From assembly GCF_000518605.1 (NCBI RefSeq), contig NZ_JADX01000011.1, forward strand, positions 207,738 through 271,737: 64,000 nucleotides of DNA, given 5' to 3'. Of the stretch, positions 18,659 to 27,206 are shown in pieces. The translations under genes and the position numbers were made by a program. The first letter of the stretch is position 1. Every line of letters starts with the position of its first letter. The stretch is from Shewanella fidelis ATCC BAA-318 (lineage in GTDB: Bacteria; Pseudomonadota; Gammaproteobacteria; Enterobacterales; Shewanellaceae). The notes below the pieces were generated by a model. That model worked only from the letters and a program-made list of their open reading frames with translations. It did no database searches and was not told the DNA's origin.

Positions 18659-20212
18659 ATGGATATCGTTGGAAGCAAAACATTAAGATGCATGTGGGAT
18701 GAGCGTGCTCGTAAATTTAATAATAACACAGCGTTGGTTTATGAGGATGCTGCCGGCGATGTCCAAGAGTTTACCTATAGTCAACTGAACGACGAAATTA
18801 ATAGAACCGCTAACTTATTTTTGAGTCTAGGTATAAATAAAGGCGATAAAGTTGCGGTGCAGTTATATAACAGTCCGCAGTTTATTTTCTGTTGGTTTGG
18901 TTTAGCCAAAATAGGTGCAGTTATTGTGCCTATTAATAACCAATACTTATTTGATGAGAGCCTATTCATTATAAATAAGTGTGATGTTAAAGCCGTCGTT
19001 ATTGAAGAAGAGTTTCTCGCTATTTATAGCAGGATGAAACAGCAAGTAGGTAACTCAATAAATAATATTTTGGTTACAAGAACGATTAACCCTGAGATAT
19101 CGGAATCGATGAACTTCGATATTCTTGTGAGTCAGCAAGCGGCTGAGTTAGTCAAACAGGTCACCGTTAGTAGTGACGATGTGGCCGAAATATTATTTAC
19201 CTCAGGCACAACATCGCGGCCAAAAGGTGTGGAGATCACCCATTGTAATTTGCAGTTTGCAGGCTATTACACGGCGTGGCAAACCTGCCTGAGAAGCGAT
19301 GATACCTACTTAAGCATGATGCCAAGTTTTCACATCGACTTTCAATGTAATGCCGCCATGGCAGCATTTACCGTTGGCGCTAAGTTGGTGATGCTAGAGA
19401 AATACAGCGCACGTAAGTTCTGGCAACAGATCTGTGATTACAAAGCGACGATTACTCACAGTATGCCTATGATAGTTCGCACCTTAATGCTGCAGCCTAA
19501 AGTGGCAACTGAGCGTGATCATTGTCTGCGTGACATGCTGTTTTTTTTGCATATTTCAGATCAAGAGAAGTTGGATTTTGAAACCCGCTTTAATGTGCAA
19601 TTGTTTAACTCATATGGCATGACAGAAACCTTAGTGGGGCTGATTGGTGATAGCCCAGCAGAGGAACGTCACTGGCCGTCAATAGGCCGCCCCGGCCTAG
19701 GTTATGAAGCGAAAATTGTCGATGAAAATGGCCAAGAACTGGCTGCAAATGTGGTGGGCGATCTTTGGGTGAAAGGTGTACCCGGTCGCACGATCATGAA
19801 GGGCTACTATCAAGACCAAAAATCGACTGAAGAAGTGTTAAGTGCCGATGGTTGGCTCTATACCGGTGACAAAGCCTATGTCGATGAAAGTGGTTTATTT
19901 TACTTTGTTGATAGAAAGACAAACATGATAAAGCGCTCCGGTGAAAATATTTCCAGCTCCGAAATTGAAAAAGTTTTAATGTCCCATCCTTATATTCTCG
20001 ATGCTGCCGTTATTGGCGTGCCAGATTTAATTCGCGATGAGGCAGTTAAAGCATTTGTCATATTTAATGAGGGTGTGTCTTTAAGTGTCGAGCAAATTTT
20101 GCAGTACTGTGCTGAAAATATGGCGAAATTTAAAGTTCCATCTTTTATCGAAATAAAAAAATCTTTTCCAAGAACCTGTACCTGCAAAGTACAAAAAAAA
20201 CTTCTGATGTGA
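18659..20212 (+). CDS. caiC: CaiC, carnitine/crotonobetaine:CoA ligase
   Basis: A 517-residue acyl-adenylate-forming enzyme that starts the pathway by ATP-dependent activation of betaines to CoA thioesters. Motifs: P-loop ILFTSGTTSRPKGVEITH, adenine motif FNSYGMTETLVG, WLYTGDKAYVDESG, and DRKTNMIKRSGENISSSEIEKVL in the C-terminal lid, with the late lysine in CKVQKK. The start MDIVGSKTLRCMWDERA matches the family. Base composition is more AT-rich near the 3' end than in the neighbouring cai genes. Confidence 0.95.
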   Translation: MDIVGSKTLRCMWDERARKFNNNTALVYEDAAGDVQEFTYSQLNDEINRTANLFLSLGINKGDKVAVQLYNSPQFIFCWFGLAKIGAVIVPINNQYLFDESLFIINKCDVKAVVIEEEFLAIYSRMKQQVGNSINNILVTRTINPEISESMNFDILVSQQAAELVKQVTVSSDDVAEILFTSGTTSRPKGVEITHCNLQFAGYYTAWQTCLRSDDTYLSMMPSFHIDFQCNAAMAAFTVGAKLVMLEKYSARKFWQQICDYKATITHSMPMIVRTLMLQPKVATERDHCLRDMLFFLHISDQEKLDFETRFNVQLFNSYGMTETLVGLIGDSPAEERHWPSIGRPGLGYEAKIVDENGQELAANVVGDLWVKGVPGRTIMKGYYQDQKSTEEVLSADGWLYTGDKAYVDESGLFYFVDRKTNMIKRSGENISSSEIEKVLMSHPYILDAAVIGVPDLIRDEAVKAFVIFNEGVSLSVEQILQYCAENMAKFKVPSFIEIKKSFPRTCTCKVQKKLLM

Positions 20213-20273
20213 AGTTAACTTAATTAGCTTTTAAATAAATGAGTCTGAAGTGGCTCTATATTGGAGTATTAGC

Positions 20274-21059
20274 ATGAGTGAATCATTACACGTTACCCGC
20301 AATGGCGCTATTTTAGAAATTACTCTTGATAGACCAAAGGCCAATGCAATTGACGCAAAAACAAGTTTTGAAATGGGTGAGGTTTTCTTAGCGTTCCGTG
20401 AAGATCCTGAGTTACGAGTGGCTATTATCACGGGGGCCGGTGAGCGCTTCTTCTCTGCAGGCTGGGACTTAAAAGCGGCTGCAGAAGGCGAAGCTCCTGA
20501 TGCGGATTTCGGTCCTGGCGGATTTGCAGGCTTAACCGAAATTTTTGATCTTGATAAGCCAGTGATTGCAGCTGTAAATGGTTACGCATTTGGTGGTGGA
20601 TTTGAGCTAGCGTTATCGGCCGACATGATTGTCTGTTCTGAAAATGCCAGCTTTGCGCTGCCAGAAGCCAAGCTAGGTATCGTACCTGATAGTGGCGGTA
20701 TGTTGCGTCTTCCTAAATTGTTACCACCTGCAATCGTCAATGAATTGATGATGACTGGTCGTGGTATGGGCGCTGAAGAAGCACTGCGCTGGGGCGTGGT
20801 AAATCGTGTGGTTGAAAGTGAGCAATTAATGGAGAGCGCCCGTGAATTGGCACAACAGATTGCCCAAGGTGCGCCACTAGCGATTGCAGCGATCAAAGAG
20901 ATCTACCGTGAAACGAGTGAGCTTTCAGTGGAAGAGGGCTATCGCCATATTCGTGCTGGTGACCTGAAGAATTACCCATCAGTTCTGCATTCTGAAGACG
21001 CATTAGAGGGCCCATTAGCCTTCTCTGAAAAGCGCGATCCGGTGTGGAAAGGTAGATAG
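20274..21059 (+). CDS. caiD: CaiD, carnitinyl-CoA dehydratase (crotonase family)
   Basis: 261 residues from the ATG at 20274 (after TTGGAG), matching E. coli CaiD in length and sequence: [27 protein letters not shown], the oxyanion-hole segments [20 protein letters not shown] and [14 protein letters not shown], and [16 protein letters not shown] with the crotonase acidic residues. It interconverts carnitinyl-CoA and crotonobetainyl-CoA. The upstream extension to 20250 lacks a ribosome site. A terminator-like hairpin follows it. Confidence 0.96.
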   Translation: MSESLHVTRNGAILEITLDRPKANAIDAKTSFEMGEVFLAFREDPELRVAIITGAGERFFSAGWDLKAAAEGEAPDADFGPGGFAGLTEIFDLDKPVIAAVNGYAFGGGFELALSADMIVCSENASFALPEAKLGIVPDSGGMLRLPKLLPPAIVNELMMTGRGMGAEEALRWGVVNRVVESEQLMESARELAQQIAQGAPLAIAAIKEIYRETSELSVEEGYRHIRAGDLKNYPSVLHSEDALEGPLAFSEKRDPVWKGR

Positions 21060-21082
21060 GTTTCAAGCTGTTTACGCTCGAT

Positions 21083-21120
21083 AAAGCCTGATGTTTCTAT
21101 GAGATATCGGGTTTTATTTT
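21083..21120 (+). terminator. Terminator-like hairpin between caiD and the hotdog hydratase gene
   Basis: Ten-bp stem (AAAGCCTGAT 21083–21092 with ATCGGGTTTT 21106–21115, two G-U pairs) followed by ATTTTAATT. Located 24 bp after caiD; it may partly terminate the core operon before the added genes. Confidence 0.55.
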
Positions 21121-21151
21121 AATTGTTTGTCGGTAATGGAAGGATTTACAG

Positions 21152-22003
21152 ATGGCGTTGAAATTAGAGATGCAAGGGCAAACCTATGGCCCATTCGTTA
21201 ATGAGTATACTGCTAGAGATGTGATGCTGTTTGCACTGGGCTGTGGCGCGGGAAGCGACGGTAAAACCGATCTCGATTATGTGTATGAAAAGCAATTAAA
21301 AGTATTGCCAATCTTTGCTGCAACCCAAATCGTCGATGCGGAGGTGACTAAGACGATAGATTATGGCTTTAATTGGGGCGGCTCTTTGCATTGGGGCTTC
21401 GATCTGCATATCCATCAGCCGCTGCCGATTAACCCAGGGAAGTTGACCACTAAGGTACTGCTGAAAGGGCTGTTTGATCGCGGTGAGGGAAGAGGCTGTT
21501 TGGCTCAACACATAGGTGAAACCTTCGATGAAGCGGGCACTAAGCTGTTTACCAACGAAAGCTGGGATTGCGCCTTATATGACGGTGGTTTTGGCGGCCC
21601 CAAGGCGCCTCAAGACATTGTCGAAATCCCTGACCGTGAACCTGACTTTGAAATCGAGCAAGACATTCCATTAAACCAAGCACTTATCTACCGTTTGTCT
21701 GGCGATGATCATCCGCAACATGTGGATTGGGAATATGCGCAGGAGTTTGGCCATCCTAAGCCAAACCTACATGGAGTCAGTACCGCTGGCGTGGCTTGTC
21801 GTCATGTTATTCAGGCGATGTTTCCCGGTGAGCCTGAACGTCTTACCCATTTTAAGACTAGGCTGACTAAATCCTTGTATCCGGGCTGCAGAGTCAAAAC
21901 TCAGATCTGGAAATGGAGCGACAATTGTGTCCATTTTAGAGTCGCGGATGCCAAGGAGCCCGATACCTTCTACCTAAACTTTGGTCTCGTTGAGTGGAAG
22001 TAA
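21152..22003 (+). CDS. MaoC/hydratase-2-like hotdog enoyl-CoA hydratase, extra cai-operon gene
   Basis: 283 residues resembling the double-hotdog 2-enoyl-CoA hydratase 2 group. The C-terminal half carries YRLSGDDHPQHVDWEYAQEFGHPKPNLHG. The family motif is SGDxNPxHxD, so the catalytic Asp185 and His190 are present, but the usual Asn is His187. The N-terminal half has the substrate-tunnel hotdog (YTARDVMLFALGCGAG, VLPIFAATQIV). It probably hydrates or dehydrates an acyl-CoA. It lies between caiD and caiE, where E. coli has no gene. The substrate may be a carnitine-derived or side-chain enoyl-CoA; this is inference. The start follows GGAAGG. Confidence 0.82.
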   Translation: MALKLEMQGQTYGPFVNEYTARDVMLFALGCGAGSDGKTDLDYVYEKQLKVLPIFAATQIVDAEVTKTIDYGFNWGGSLHWGFDLHIHQPLPINPGKLTTKVLLKGLFDRGEGRGCLAQHIGETFDEAGTKLFTNESWDCALYDGGFGGPKAPQDIVEIPDREPDFEIEQDIPLNQALIYRLSGDDHPQHVDWEYAQEFGHPKPNLHGVSTAGVACRHVIQAMFPGEPERLTHFKTRLTKSLYPGCRVKTQIWKWSDNCVHFRVADAKEPDTFYLNFGLVEWK

Positions 22004-22065
22004 GCCTGTATAGGGGGCTTTTGCCTCCTGTCTAGAAAAGGTGTAGAGCTTAACTACATCAGTAT

Positions 22066-22104
22066 TTAGCAGTTAGGTCTTAATGTTAGAGACCTAACAG
22101 CTAA
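22066..22104 (+). repeat. Hairpin upstream of caiE
   Basis: Eight-bp stem GTTAGGTC/GACCTAAC (22072–22079 with 22091–22098), extended after one A·A mismatch by TTAGC/GCTAA (22066–22070 with 22100–22104), loop of 11. No U-tract follows, so it is likely an mRNA processing/stability structure rather than a terminator. Confidence 0.55.
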
Positions 22105-22143
22105 GTAGAGAGCCGTGTGAATTTATGAAGAGTGAAACAGTTT

Positions 22144-22743
22144 ATGCCCTGCTATGAATTTGAAGGATTAGTACCCGTGGTCGATCCAACTGCTTATGTG
22201 CATCCAACTGCAGTACTGATTGGTGATGTCATTGTTGAAGCTGGAGTGTATATAGGTCCCAATGCTTCATTGCGTGGTGACTATGGCCGCTTGATCTTGC
22301 AGCGGGGGAGTAACCTTCAAGATGGTTGCATCATGCACGGTTACTGCGACATGGATACGGTCGTCGAGGCTGATGGCCATATTGGTCATGGGGCGATTTT
22401 GCATGGCTGCGTGATTAAGCGTAACGCTTTAGTGGGGATGAATGCCGTCGTCATGGATGGTGCGGTCATTGGTGAAGATAGCATTGTCGCCGCCATGAGT
22501 TTTGTCAAAGCAGGCTTTCAAGGCGGGGCTAAACAGCTGCTAATGGGCCAGCCCGCAAAAGTGGTGCGTGAGGTGACCGAACAGGATTTGCACTGGAAAG
22601 GACTCAATACGCTGGAGTATCAAATTTTAGCCCAGCGTTCAGCAAAAACAATGCAATTGGTCACGCCGTTAACTAGGTCAAAAGCCAATAGGCCAAGGCT
22701 GAAAGGGGTGACTGAAGTGCAACCTAAGGCTCTGCCTGCATAA
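22144..22743 (+). CDS. caiE: CaiE, gamma-class carbonic-anhydrase-like hexapeptide protein
   Basis: About 199 residues of left-handed beta-helix repeats ([36 protein letters not shown], then [27 protein letters not shown]). It aligns with E. coli CaiE (196 aa), which influences CaiB and CaiD activity, perhaps through cofactor supply. The longest frame begins with GTG at 22132; the ATG at 22144 ([13 protein letters not shown]) matches the E. coli start MSYYAFEGLIPVV and is preferred, although its ribosome site is weak. Confidence 0.93.
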   Translation: MPCYEFEGLVPVVDPTAYVHPTAVLIGDVIVEAGVYIGPNASLRGDYGRLILQRGSNLQDGCIMHGYCDMDTVVEADGHIGHGAILHGCVIKRNALVGMNAVVMDGAVIGEDSIVAAMSFVKAGFQGGAKQLLMGQPAKVVREVTEQDLHWKGLNTLEYQILAQRSAKTMQLVTPLTRSKANRPRLKGVTEVQPKALPA

Positions 22744-22756
22744 TTCAATTAATCAA

Positions 22757-22842
22757 TGCCGCCTGAGCGAGTCATAGGGGCTCGAGGTTTAGGGGGAATG
22801 CGATCCCGATAACGCTTAAACCGATTAGCGCCTCAGGCGGCA
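22757..22842 (+). ncRNA. Possible three-way-junction RNA between caiE and the esterase gene
   Basis: Outer stem of 11 perfect bp (22757–22767 with 22832–22842) enclosing two smaller hairpins: CGAG/CTCG (22768–22771 with 22781–22784) and GGTTTA/TAAACC (22786–22791 with 22817–22822, with an inner GGGA/TCCC). No U-tract follows. It could be a structured leader of the downstream gene, an mRNA processing element or a small mobile repeat. No known riboswitch was recognised. Confidence 0.4.
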
Positions 22843-22908
22843 CACTTCATGATTGCAATATTAAGCAGTTGTCCCCGCGTAGGGGCGATGATAGAGAAGG
22901 AAAGTGGT

Positions 22909-23850
22909 ATGCCGTTAGATCCAAAAGTCGCGCTGTATTTAAAACAAGTACGAGAATCCGGTGCCAAGGCCTATGAAGATATGACCCCGGCGGAATCAAG
23001 ACGTCTCGATATGAATGAATTGACTAAAGCCAGGGCAGATAGAGTGCTTGAGAGCGTTGCTGCGATTGAGTATAGCTTTATTCCCGGCCCCACAGCCGAT
23101 CTTCCTGTGCGAATTTATCGTCCAACAGTCTGCGCTAATGATGAACCGCAGCCTGCCATCATTTTTATTCATGGTAGTGGTTGGGTGGTATCGAATATCG
23201 AGACCAATGATCATTTTAGTCGTGCGCTTGCCAATCGCACAGGTTCTGTTGTGGTAGCAATTAATTACCAGAAGGCACCTGAGCATAAGTTCCCTATTCC
23301 AATGGATGACTGCTATGCATCGACATTATGGATCTTTGAGCATGCAAGCTTGCTGGGATTGGATCCAAAGCGTATCGGTATTTTGGGAGACAGTGCTGGT
23401 GGAAACCTTGCAGCGGCTGTCACCTTGAGGTTACGGGATGAAAAAGGGCCGCAATTAGCGTTTCAGGTTTTGGTCTACCCCGCAGTGCAGTATGGTTGCC
23501 AGACCCCATCGTCCATTGCTCACGCTGAAGGTTACCTATTGCAGCAGGCGAGTATGAAGTATTACTGGGGGCATTATTTACGCAGTGAAGCTGATGCACA
23601 AAACCCCTATTGCTCTCCGTTAAATGCACAGAGTCATAAAGATTTGCCGCCAACTTTTATTTATACCGCTGAATTCGATCCTTTATGTGATGACGGCTTT
23701 CTTTACGCACGAGAGTTAAAAGCTGCTGGAGTTAAAGTGAAATATCATTGTTTTGAAGGGGTAATTCACGGATTTATTAAAATGTTAGGTGTGTTTGATC
23801 AAGCTGACGAGTTTCTTGATGAAATTAAGCAAGATCTACTAGAGATCTAA
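22909..23850 (+). CDS. Alpha/beta hydrolase, HSL-family esterase, extra cai-operon gene
   Basis: 313 residues of the hormone-sensitive-lipase-like esterase family: oxyanion motif HGSGW (the family usually has HGGG), nucleophile S162 in LGDSAGGN, D257 in EFDPLCDDG and H287 in GVIHGF. There is no signal peptide, so it is cytoplasmic. The frame can be extended to an ATG at 22849, but the ATG at 22909 (MPLDPKVALYLKQVRES) follows GAAGGA and starts where the family does. As the last enzyme of the cai operon it might release carnitine from acylcarnitines taken up by the cell; that is inference. Confidence 0.88.
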   Translation: MPLDPKVALYLKQVRESGAKAYEDMTPAESRRLDMNELTKARADRVLESVAAIEYSFIPGPTADLPVRIYRPTVCANDEPQPAIIFIHGSGWVVSNIETNDHFSRALANRTGSVVVAINYQKAPEHKFPIPMDDCYASTLWIFEHASLLGLDPKRIGILGDSAGGNLAAAVTLRLRDEKGPQLAFQVLVYPAVQYGCQTPSSIAHAEGYLLQQASMKYYWGHYLRSEADAQNPYCSPLNAQSHKDLPPTFIYTAEFDPLCDDGFLYARELKAAGVKVKYHCFEGVIHGFIKMLGVFDQADEFLDEIKQDLLEI

Positions 23851-23880
23851 ATATTACCAAAGTAATTCAACGTTAGTTGA

Positions 23881-23912
23881 TGCTCACAAAATAGGCAGTT
23901 TCGTGAGCTTAT
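23881..23912 (+). terminator. Possible terminator after the esterase gene
   Basis: GCTCAC/GTGAGC stem (23882–23887 with 23903–23908) that can extend through AAA/TTT with one bulge, followed by TTATTCG. Weak U-tract, suitable position between the esterase and regulator genes. Confidence 0.4.
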
Positions 23913-24040
23913 TCGAATAATTATGAACTAGTTTATAAACAGCAGGTAATTCCTATTTTTATGTGCTCAGAGTTACATTTTTAGTTTAAAACACTGTGCT
24001 AATCTGGCGAATCATATATTTAAACTTTGCGTATAACACT

Positions 24041-24940
24041 ATGAATAATAACATTCCATTAAGAGCATTACAGGTCTTCGAATCATGTGCAAGATTAGAA
24101 AGTTGCTCTCTTGCTGCGAATGAATTGTGCATAACTCAAAGCGCAGTGTCACAACAAATAAAGTTGCTTGAGGATTACTTCTTAGAAAAGTTGTTTCACC
24201 GTAATGCAGGAAAGATAACGTTAACAGAATCTGGGCTTGAGCTGCGTCAAAGGTTAGCACCTGTTTTTTATGACTTAAATAGTGTTTGCGCCAGCCTAGT
24301 ACCTGACATGTCAAATGAGGTTCGGGTTCACTCTTATAACTCGTTAGCAGCCCGCTGGTTAGTGCCAAAGATGGCTGAATTTAGAAAGTTGCATCCAGAA
24401 TTCAACATCAATGTGGGCATGTTTCAAGATGATGTAGAAATGAGTGACATGCTTGCGGATATTTTTATCATAACTCGTGAGTGCCAAGATGGTTATACCA
24501 TTATTCCATTAGTTGAAGAAAAACTCGTAGCATATTGCAGTCCAGACTACCTAGATAAACATCCTAATGTGTCATTGGAAACTTTCCATGAGCAAACATT
24601 GCTTTATTCTAAACATAAAGACTACGGTGTGGATTGGGAAGGGTGGTTTAGATTTAATAAAGTGGGCGTAGGCCCTTTACAGCGGAAGTTTATTTATAAC
24701 CATAATATGTTAGCTGTTCAGGCGGCTATTTTTGGGCAAGGTATTGTTCTTGGGTTAGAGCAAACATTACAAGTTGAAGTCGACTCTGGGAACCTGATCA
24801 AGTTAGATTTACCGCATTGCTACACTGGATGGACATATTCAATTGCATATAAGTCTTCGAGAAAAAGAGACGCCCGTATTATGAAGATTGTTGAGTGGAT
24901 TATAAAAGAGTACGCGGCGACTACTATGCTAGATAATTAA
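24041..24940 (+). CDS. LysR-type regulator, GcvA-like, probable cai/fix regulator
   Basis: About 300 residues from the ATG at 24041 (IPLRALQVFESCARLESCSLAANELCITQSAVSQQIKLLEDY), a GcvA-subgroup helix-turn-helix followed by a substrate-binding-like domain. The upstream extension to 23996 has no family similarity. E. coli cai/fix is controlled by CaiF, and no CaiF-like gene is seen here. This gene closes the cai cluster, and the cai/fix control region holds many T-N11-A dyads, so it is the best candidate activator. Its own ribosome site is weak. Confidence 0.87.
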   Translation: MNNNIPLRALQVFESCARLESCSLAANELCITQSAVSQQIKLLEDYFLEKLFHRNAGKITLTESGLELRQRLAPVFYDLNSVCASLVPDMSNEVRVHSYNSLAARWLVPKMAEFRKLHPEFNINVGMFQDDVEMSDMLADIFIITRECQDGYTIIPLVEEKLVAYCSPDYLDKHPNVSLETFHEQTLLYSKHKDYGVDWEGWFRFNKVGVGPLQRKFIYNHNMLAVQAAIFGQGIVLGLEQTLQVEVDSGNLIKLDLPHCYTGWTYSIAYKSSRKRDARIMKIVEWIIKEYAATTMLDN

Positions 24941-25032
24941 AAGTACCTATTGGATGGTGGTTTGTGATTATCGGGAATTCAATTACCAATTTATAGTGAC
25001 TGAACGTATGACCAAGCGAATCGAATAGTTCA

Positions 25033-25128
25033 ACAAAGCAAAAACTATCGAGGATTCAGTCATTCAGTGGATTAAAGATAGTATGGTTAACCATGATATT
25101 GCAGAGCTATTTGCTGATAATGATAAAA
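25033..25128 (+). pseudogene. Decayed 5' fragment of a peroxiredoxin gene
   Basis: About 95 bp clearly related to codons 2–34 of the intact peroxiredoxin gene at 6322–6795. Over the best 46 bases (AAGATAGTATGGTTAACCAT onward) about 39 match. In frame it reads KDSMVNHDIAELFADN against KDGMVNHDVAELFAGK. Two small deletions break the reading frame upstream, no start codon remains, and everything 3' of about codon 34, including the catalytic cysteine, is missing. It lies between the LysR gene and the MCP gene, in the same orientation as the intact gene. Confidence 0.8.
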
Positions 25129-25150
25129 GGAGCTATGTAGCTCCTTTCTT
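25124..25150. terminator. Bidirectional terminator between the LysR and MCP genes
   Basis: Perfect 10-bp stem AAAGGAGCTA/TAGCTCCTTT (25126–25135 with 25138–25147), 2-base loop. T-rich tails exist on both strands (CTTTCTTAT on plus, CCTTTTATC on minus). Confidence 0.75.
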
Positions 25151-25172
25151 ATACTGATTAGTATCACTGGCT

Positions 25173-27122
25173 TTACGCTGACTTAATACTATTTATCCCC
25201 AAGCTTATTTCAATATTCTCTACGCTTTGTTGCACCTCTTTAGCGATTACGTCACTTTGAGACGACGATGCTTGAGCGTGCTCTTTCAGGCTTTGCATTG
25301 CACTGACAAAGTCATCTAAATGGGTGACTTGCTCAAGCGTACTGCTGGCACCTTGTTGAGCGGTATGTACCATTTCACTCGCTTGTGTTTGCACACTTTG
25401 CGCGACTTGCCATAGGCTTTGTGCGCGAGACTTTTGTGCTTGGGTGGCGGTTTCAATACCTTGTACTCGTTGCTCAAGATCATTATTCGCTTGGGTCAGT
25501 TGATTCAAGATTTGCATAATCTCAGTAAGTGAAACCTGTGTGCGCTGAGATAGATTTCGTACCTCTTCGGCTACTACAGCAAAACCACGCCCTTGCTCGC
25601 CAGCTCGAGCAGCTTCAATTGCAGCATTAAGCGCAAGTAAGTTGGTTTGCTCGGCAATATTACCAATAACATCAATTATTTGTGATACATCGCTAACTGA
25701 TGTCGTTAGACTTGCTAGTGACTGATGGCAATGCTCCACTGCAGTTTGGGTTTCTGCGGTGGCATCGAGTACGGCCTGAGACTCCTGTTGGCTCTGCTGC
25801 ATTTGCACCATGGTTTGTTGAGCTGTTTTTTCCACTTGCTCTGTTGTTTGGCTAACATCTTTTGCAAGGGCACGAATATGCTCAGTTTGGCTTTGCGCTG
25901 TAAGTACAATGCTTTGGGTCTGTTCGGTACTGGCTGAGATACGGCTGATGCGCTCAACTAGTTGTGACAGTGACTGCGATACTTGAGCTATTTGCTGTCT
26001 TTGTTGTTCATCTTCTTGTTCAAAACGCTGTAGCAATTGATTGAAGTGACCGGCTATTTGCCCGGTTTCGCAGCGGCGTTGGATGGTCAAGCGTTCTCGG
26101 CTATTAGACTCACTTAGCTTTAAAAAAGCCGTATTAAGATGTTTTAGGGGCTTAATCACTCGTCGTTGTTGCAACACTAAGTAGCCAATGGCAAAAATAA
26201 TTAATATCGATACCATGGTATAGATGGCGAGCATCAATTCTTGTTTGAGTAGCTGATTTTGAGCAGCTTGTTGCTTTCCGAGTTCAAGCAATTGCTGTTC
26301 AATTACCGCAACATCTTCAATTAACGCTTGTTGTGTACGCTGGTTTTCGATTAAAAGAGCGTGAGTATTGGCAACCTCTTTGTTATAGCGTTTGCTTAAA
26401 CTGAGTAGTTCATTGCGATAGTTTTCGCCGACTTCAATACGCTCTTCTTCATCATCACCTAGAGCAAATTCATCGGCTTCAATGGTTTCATATATGCCAA
26501 TCAACACCAGTGCATCAAGTTTATCGTGCCAAGCTTCAAGTTCTCCAATAAGGCTGGCTAAAATAGATTTGAGTCGTTGTTCTTTGCTAATTAAGTAGCC
26601 TTCTGTGACTTGAGAAAGCTCATAAATAATCGGTGGTAGTTGCGAGGTGAGCGCTAAATATAGTTCGGCTAGATAAGGTTGCTCACTCTGGCCTTGAAAT
26701 GCATATTCAGCAAGGCGGCGATTGTTATCTATCATCTCTGACTCGGCGTGAGCTAATAGTTGCCGTGGGTTACCTGCTAATTTGCCTGCTGCACGATAAT
26801 CTTTATCTAAGTCGCCGATAAAGTTCGCGATTGTGGTTTGCAGTTCGGCAATATCTAAATCTTGCTGCTGGGCAATTTTATTCTGAATATCAATTAAATT
26901 GAGTTTGGCACGTTCTAGTTGACCGGCATCACCATTGGATAAATAACTGTCGAGATCACGTCTTACCTCGACTAAAAATTGGGTTTGGATTTGCTGTAAT
27001 TGTAGCGTTTGCTGCTCAATAGACTGACGTTTATCTGTACTCCAAAAGACAACAGCTGCAAGTGATGCTGCAATGAATAACAGCAGTGCTGAGGCTGATA
27101 AAGAGAGAGTGGAGATTTTCAT
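25173..27122 (-). CDS. Methyl-accepting chemotaxis protein
   Basis: 649 residues: membrane anchor at about 7–27, a long helical periplasmic sensor (about 30–300, rich in coiled-coil heptads), a second membrane helix (about 295–318, [23 protein letters not shown]), a HAMP-like linker, and a C-terminal signalling domain with the hairpin tip [40 protein letters not shown]. It should signal to CheA/CheW. The periplasmic domain resembles helical-bundle sensors, but the ligand cannot be told. It is transcribed toward the carnitine island and ends at a shared terminator. Confidence 0.92.
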   Translation of the reverse strand: MKISTLSLSASALLLFIAASLAAVVFWSTDKRQSIEQQTLQLQQIQTQFLVEVRRDLDSYLSNGDAGQLERAKLNLIDIQNKIAQQQDLDIAELQTTIANFIGDLDKDYRAAGKLAGNPRQLLAHAESEMIDNNRRLAEYAFQGQSEQPYLAELYLALTSQLPPIIYELSQVTEGYLISKEQRLKSILASLIGELEAWHDKLDALVLIGIYETIEADEFALGDDEEERIEVGENYRNELLSLSKRYNKEVANTHALLIENQRTQQALIEDVAVIEQQLLELGKQQAAQNQLLKQELMLAIYTMVSILIIFAIGYLVLQQRRVIKPLKHLNTAFLKLSESNSRERLTIQRRCETGQIAGHFNQLLQRFEQEDEQQRQQIAQVSQSLSQLVERISRISASTEQTQSIVLTAQSQTEHIRALAKDVSQTTEQVEKTAQQTMVQMQQSQQESQAVLDATAETQTAVEHCHQSLASLTTSVSDVSQIIDVIGNIAEQTNLLALNAAIEAARAGEQGRGFAVVAEEVRNLSQRTQVSLTEIMQILNQLTQANNDLEQRVQGIETATQAQKSRAQSLWQVAQSVQTQASEMVHTAQQGASSTLEQVTHLDDFVSAMQSLKEHAQASSSQSDVIAKEVQQSVENIEISLGINSIKSA

Positions 27123-27206
27123 ATTGCACGCCAGTCGTTTTTATTTGGCGTTAGAATATGGCATTTGAGTTACAAAAAAATTACAGGAAACAGTGAATTA
27201 TAATCA

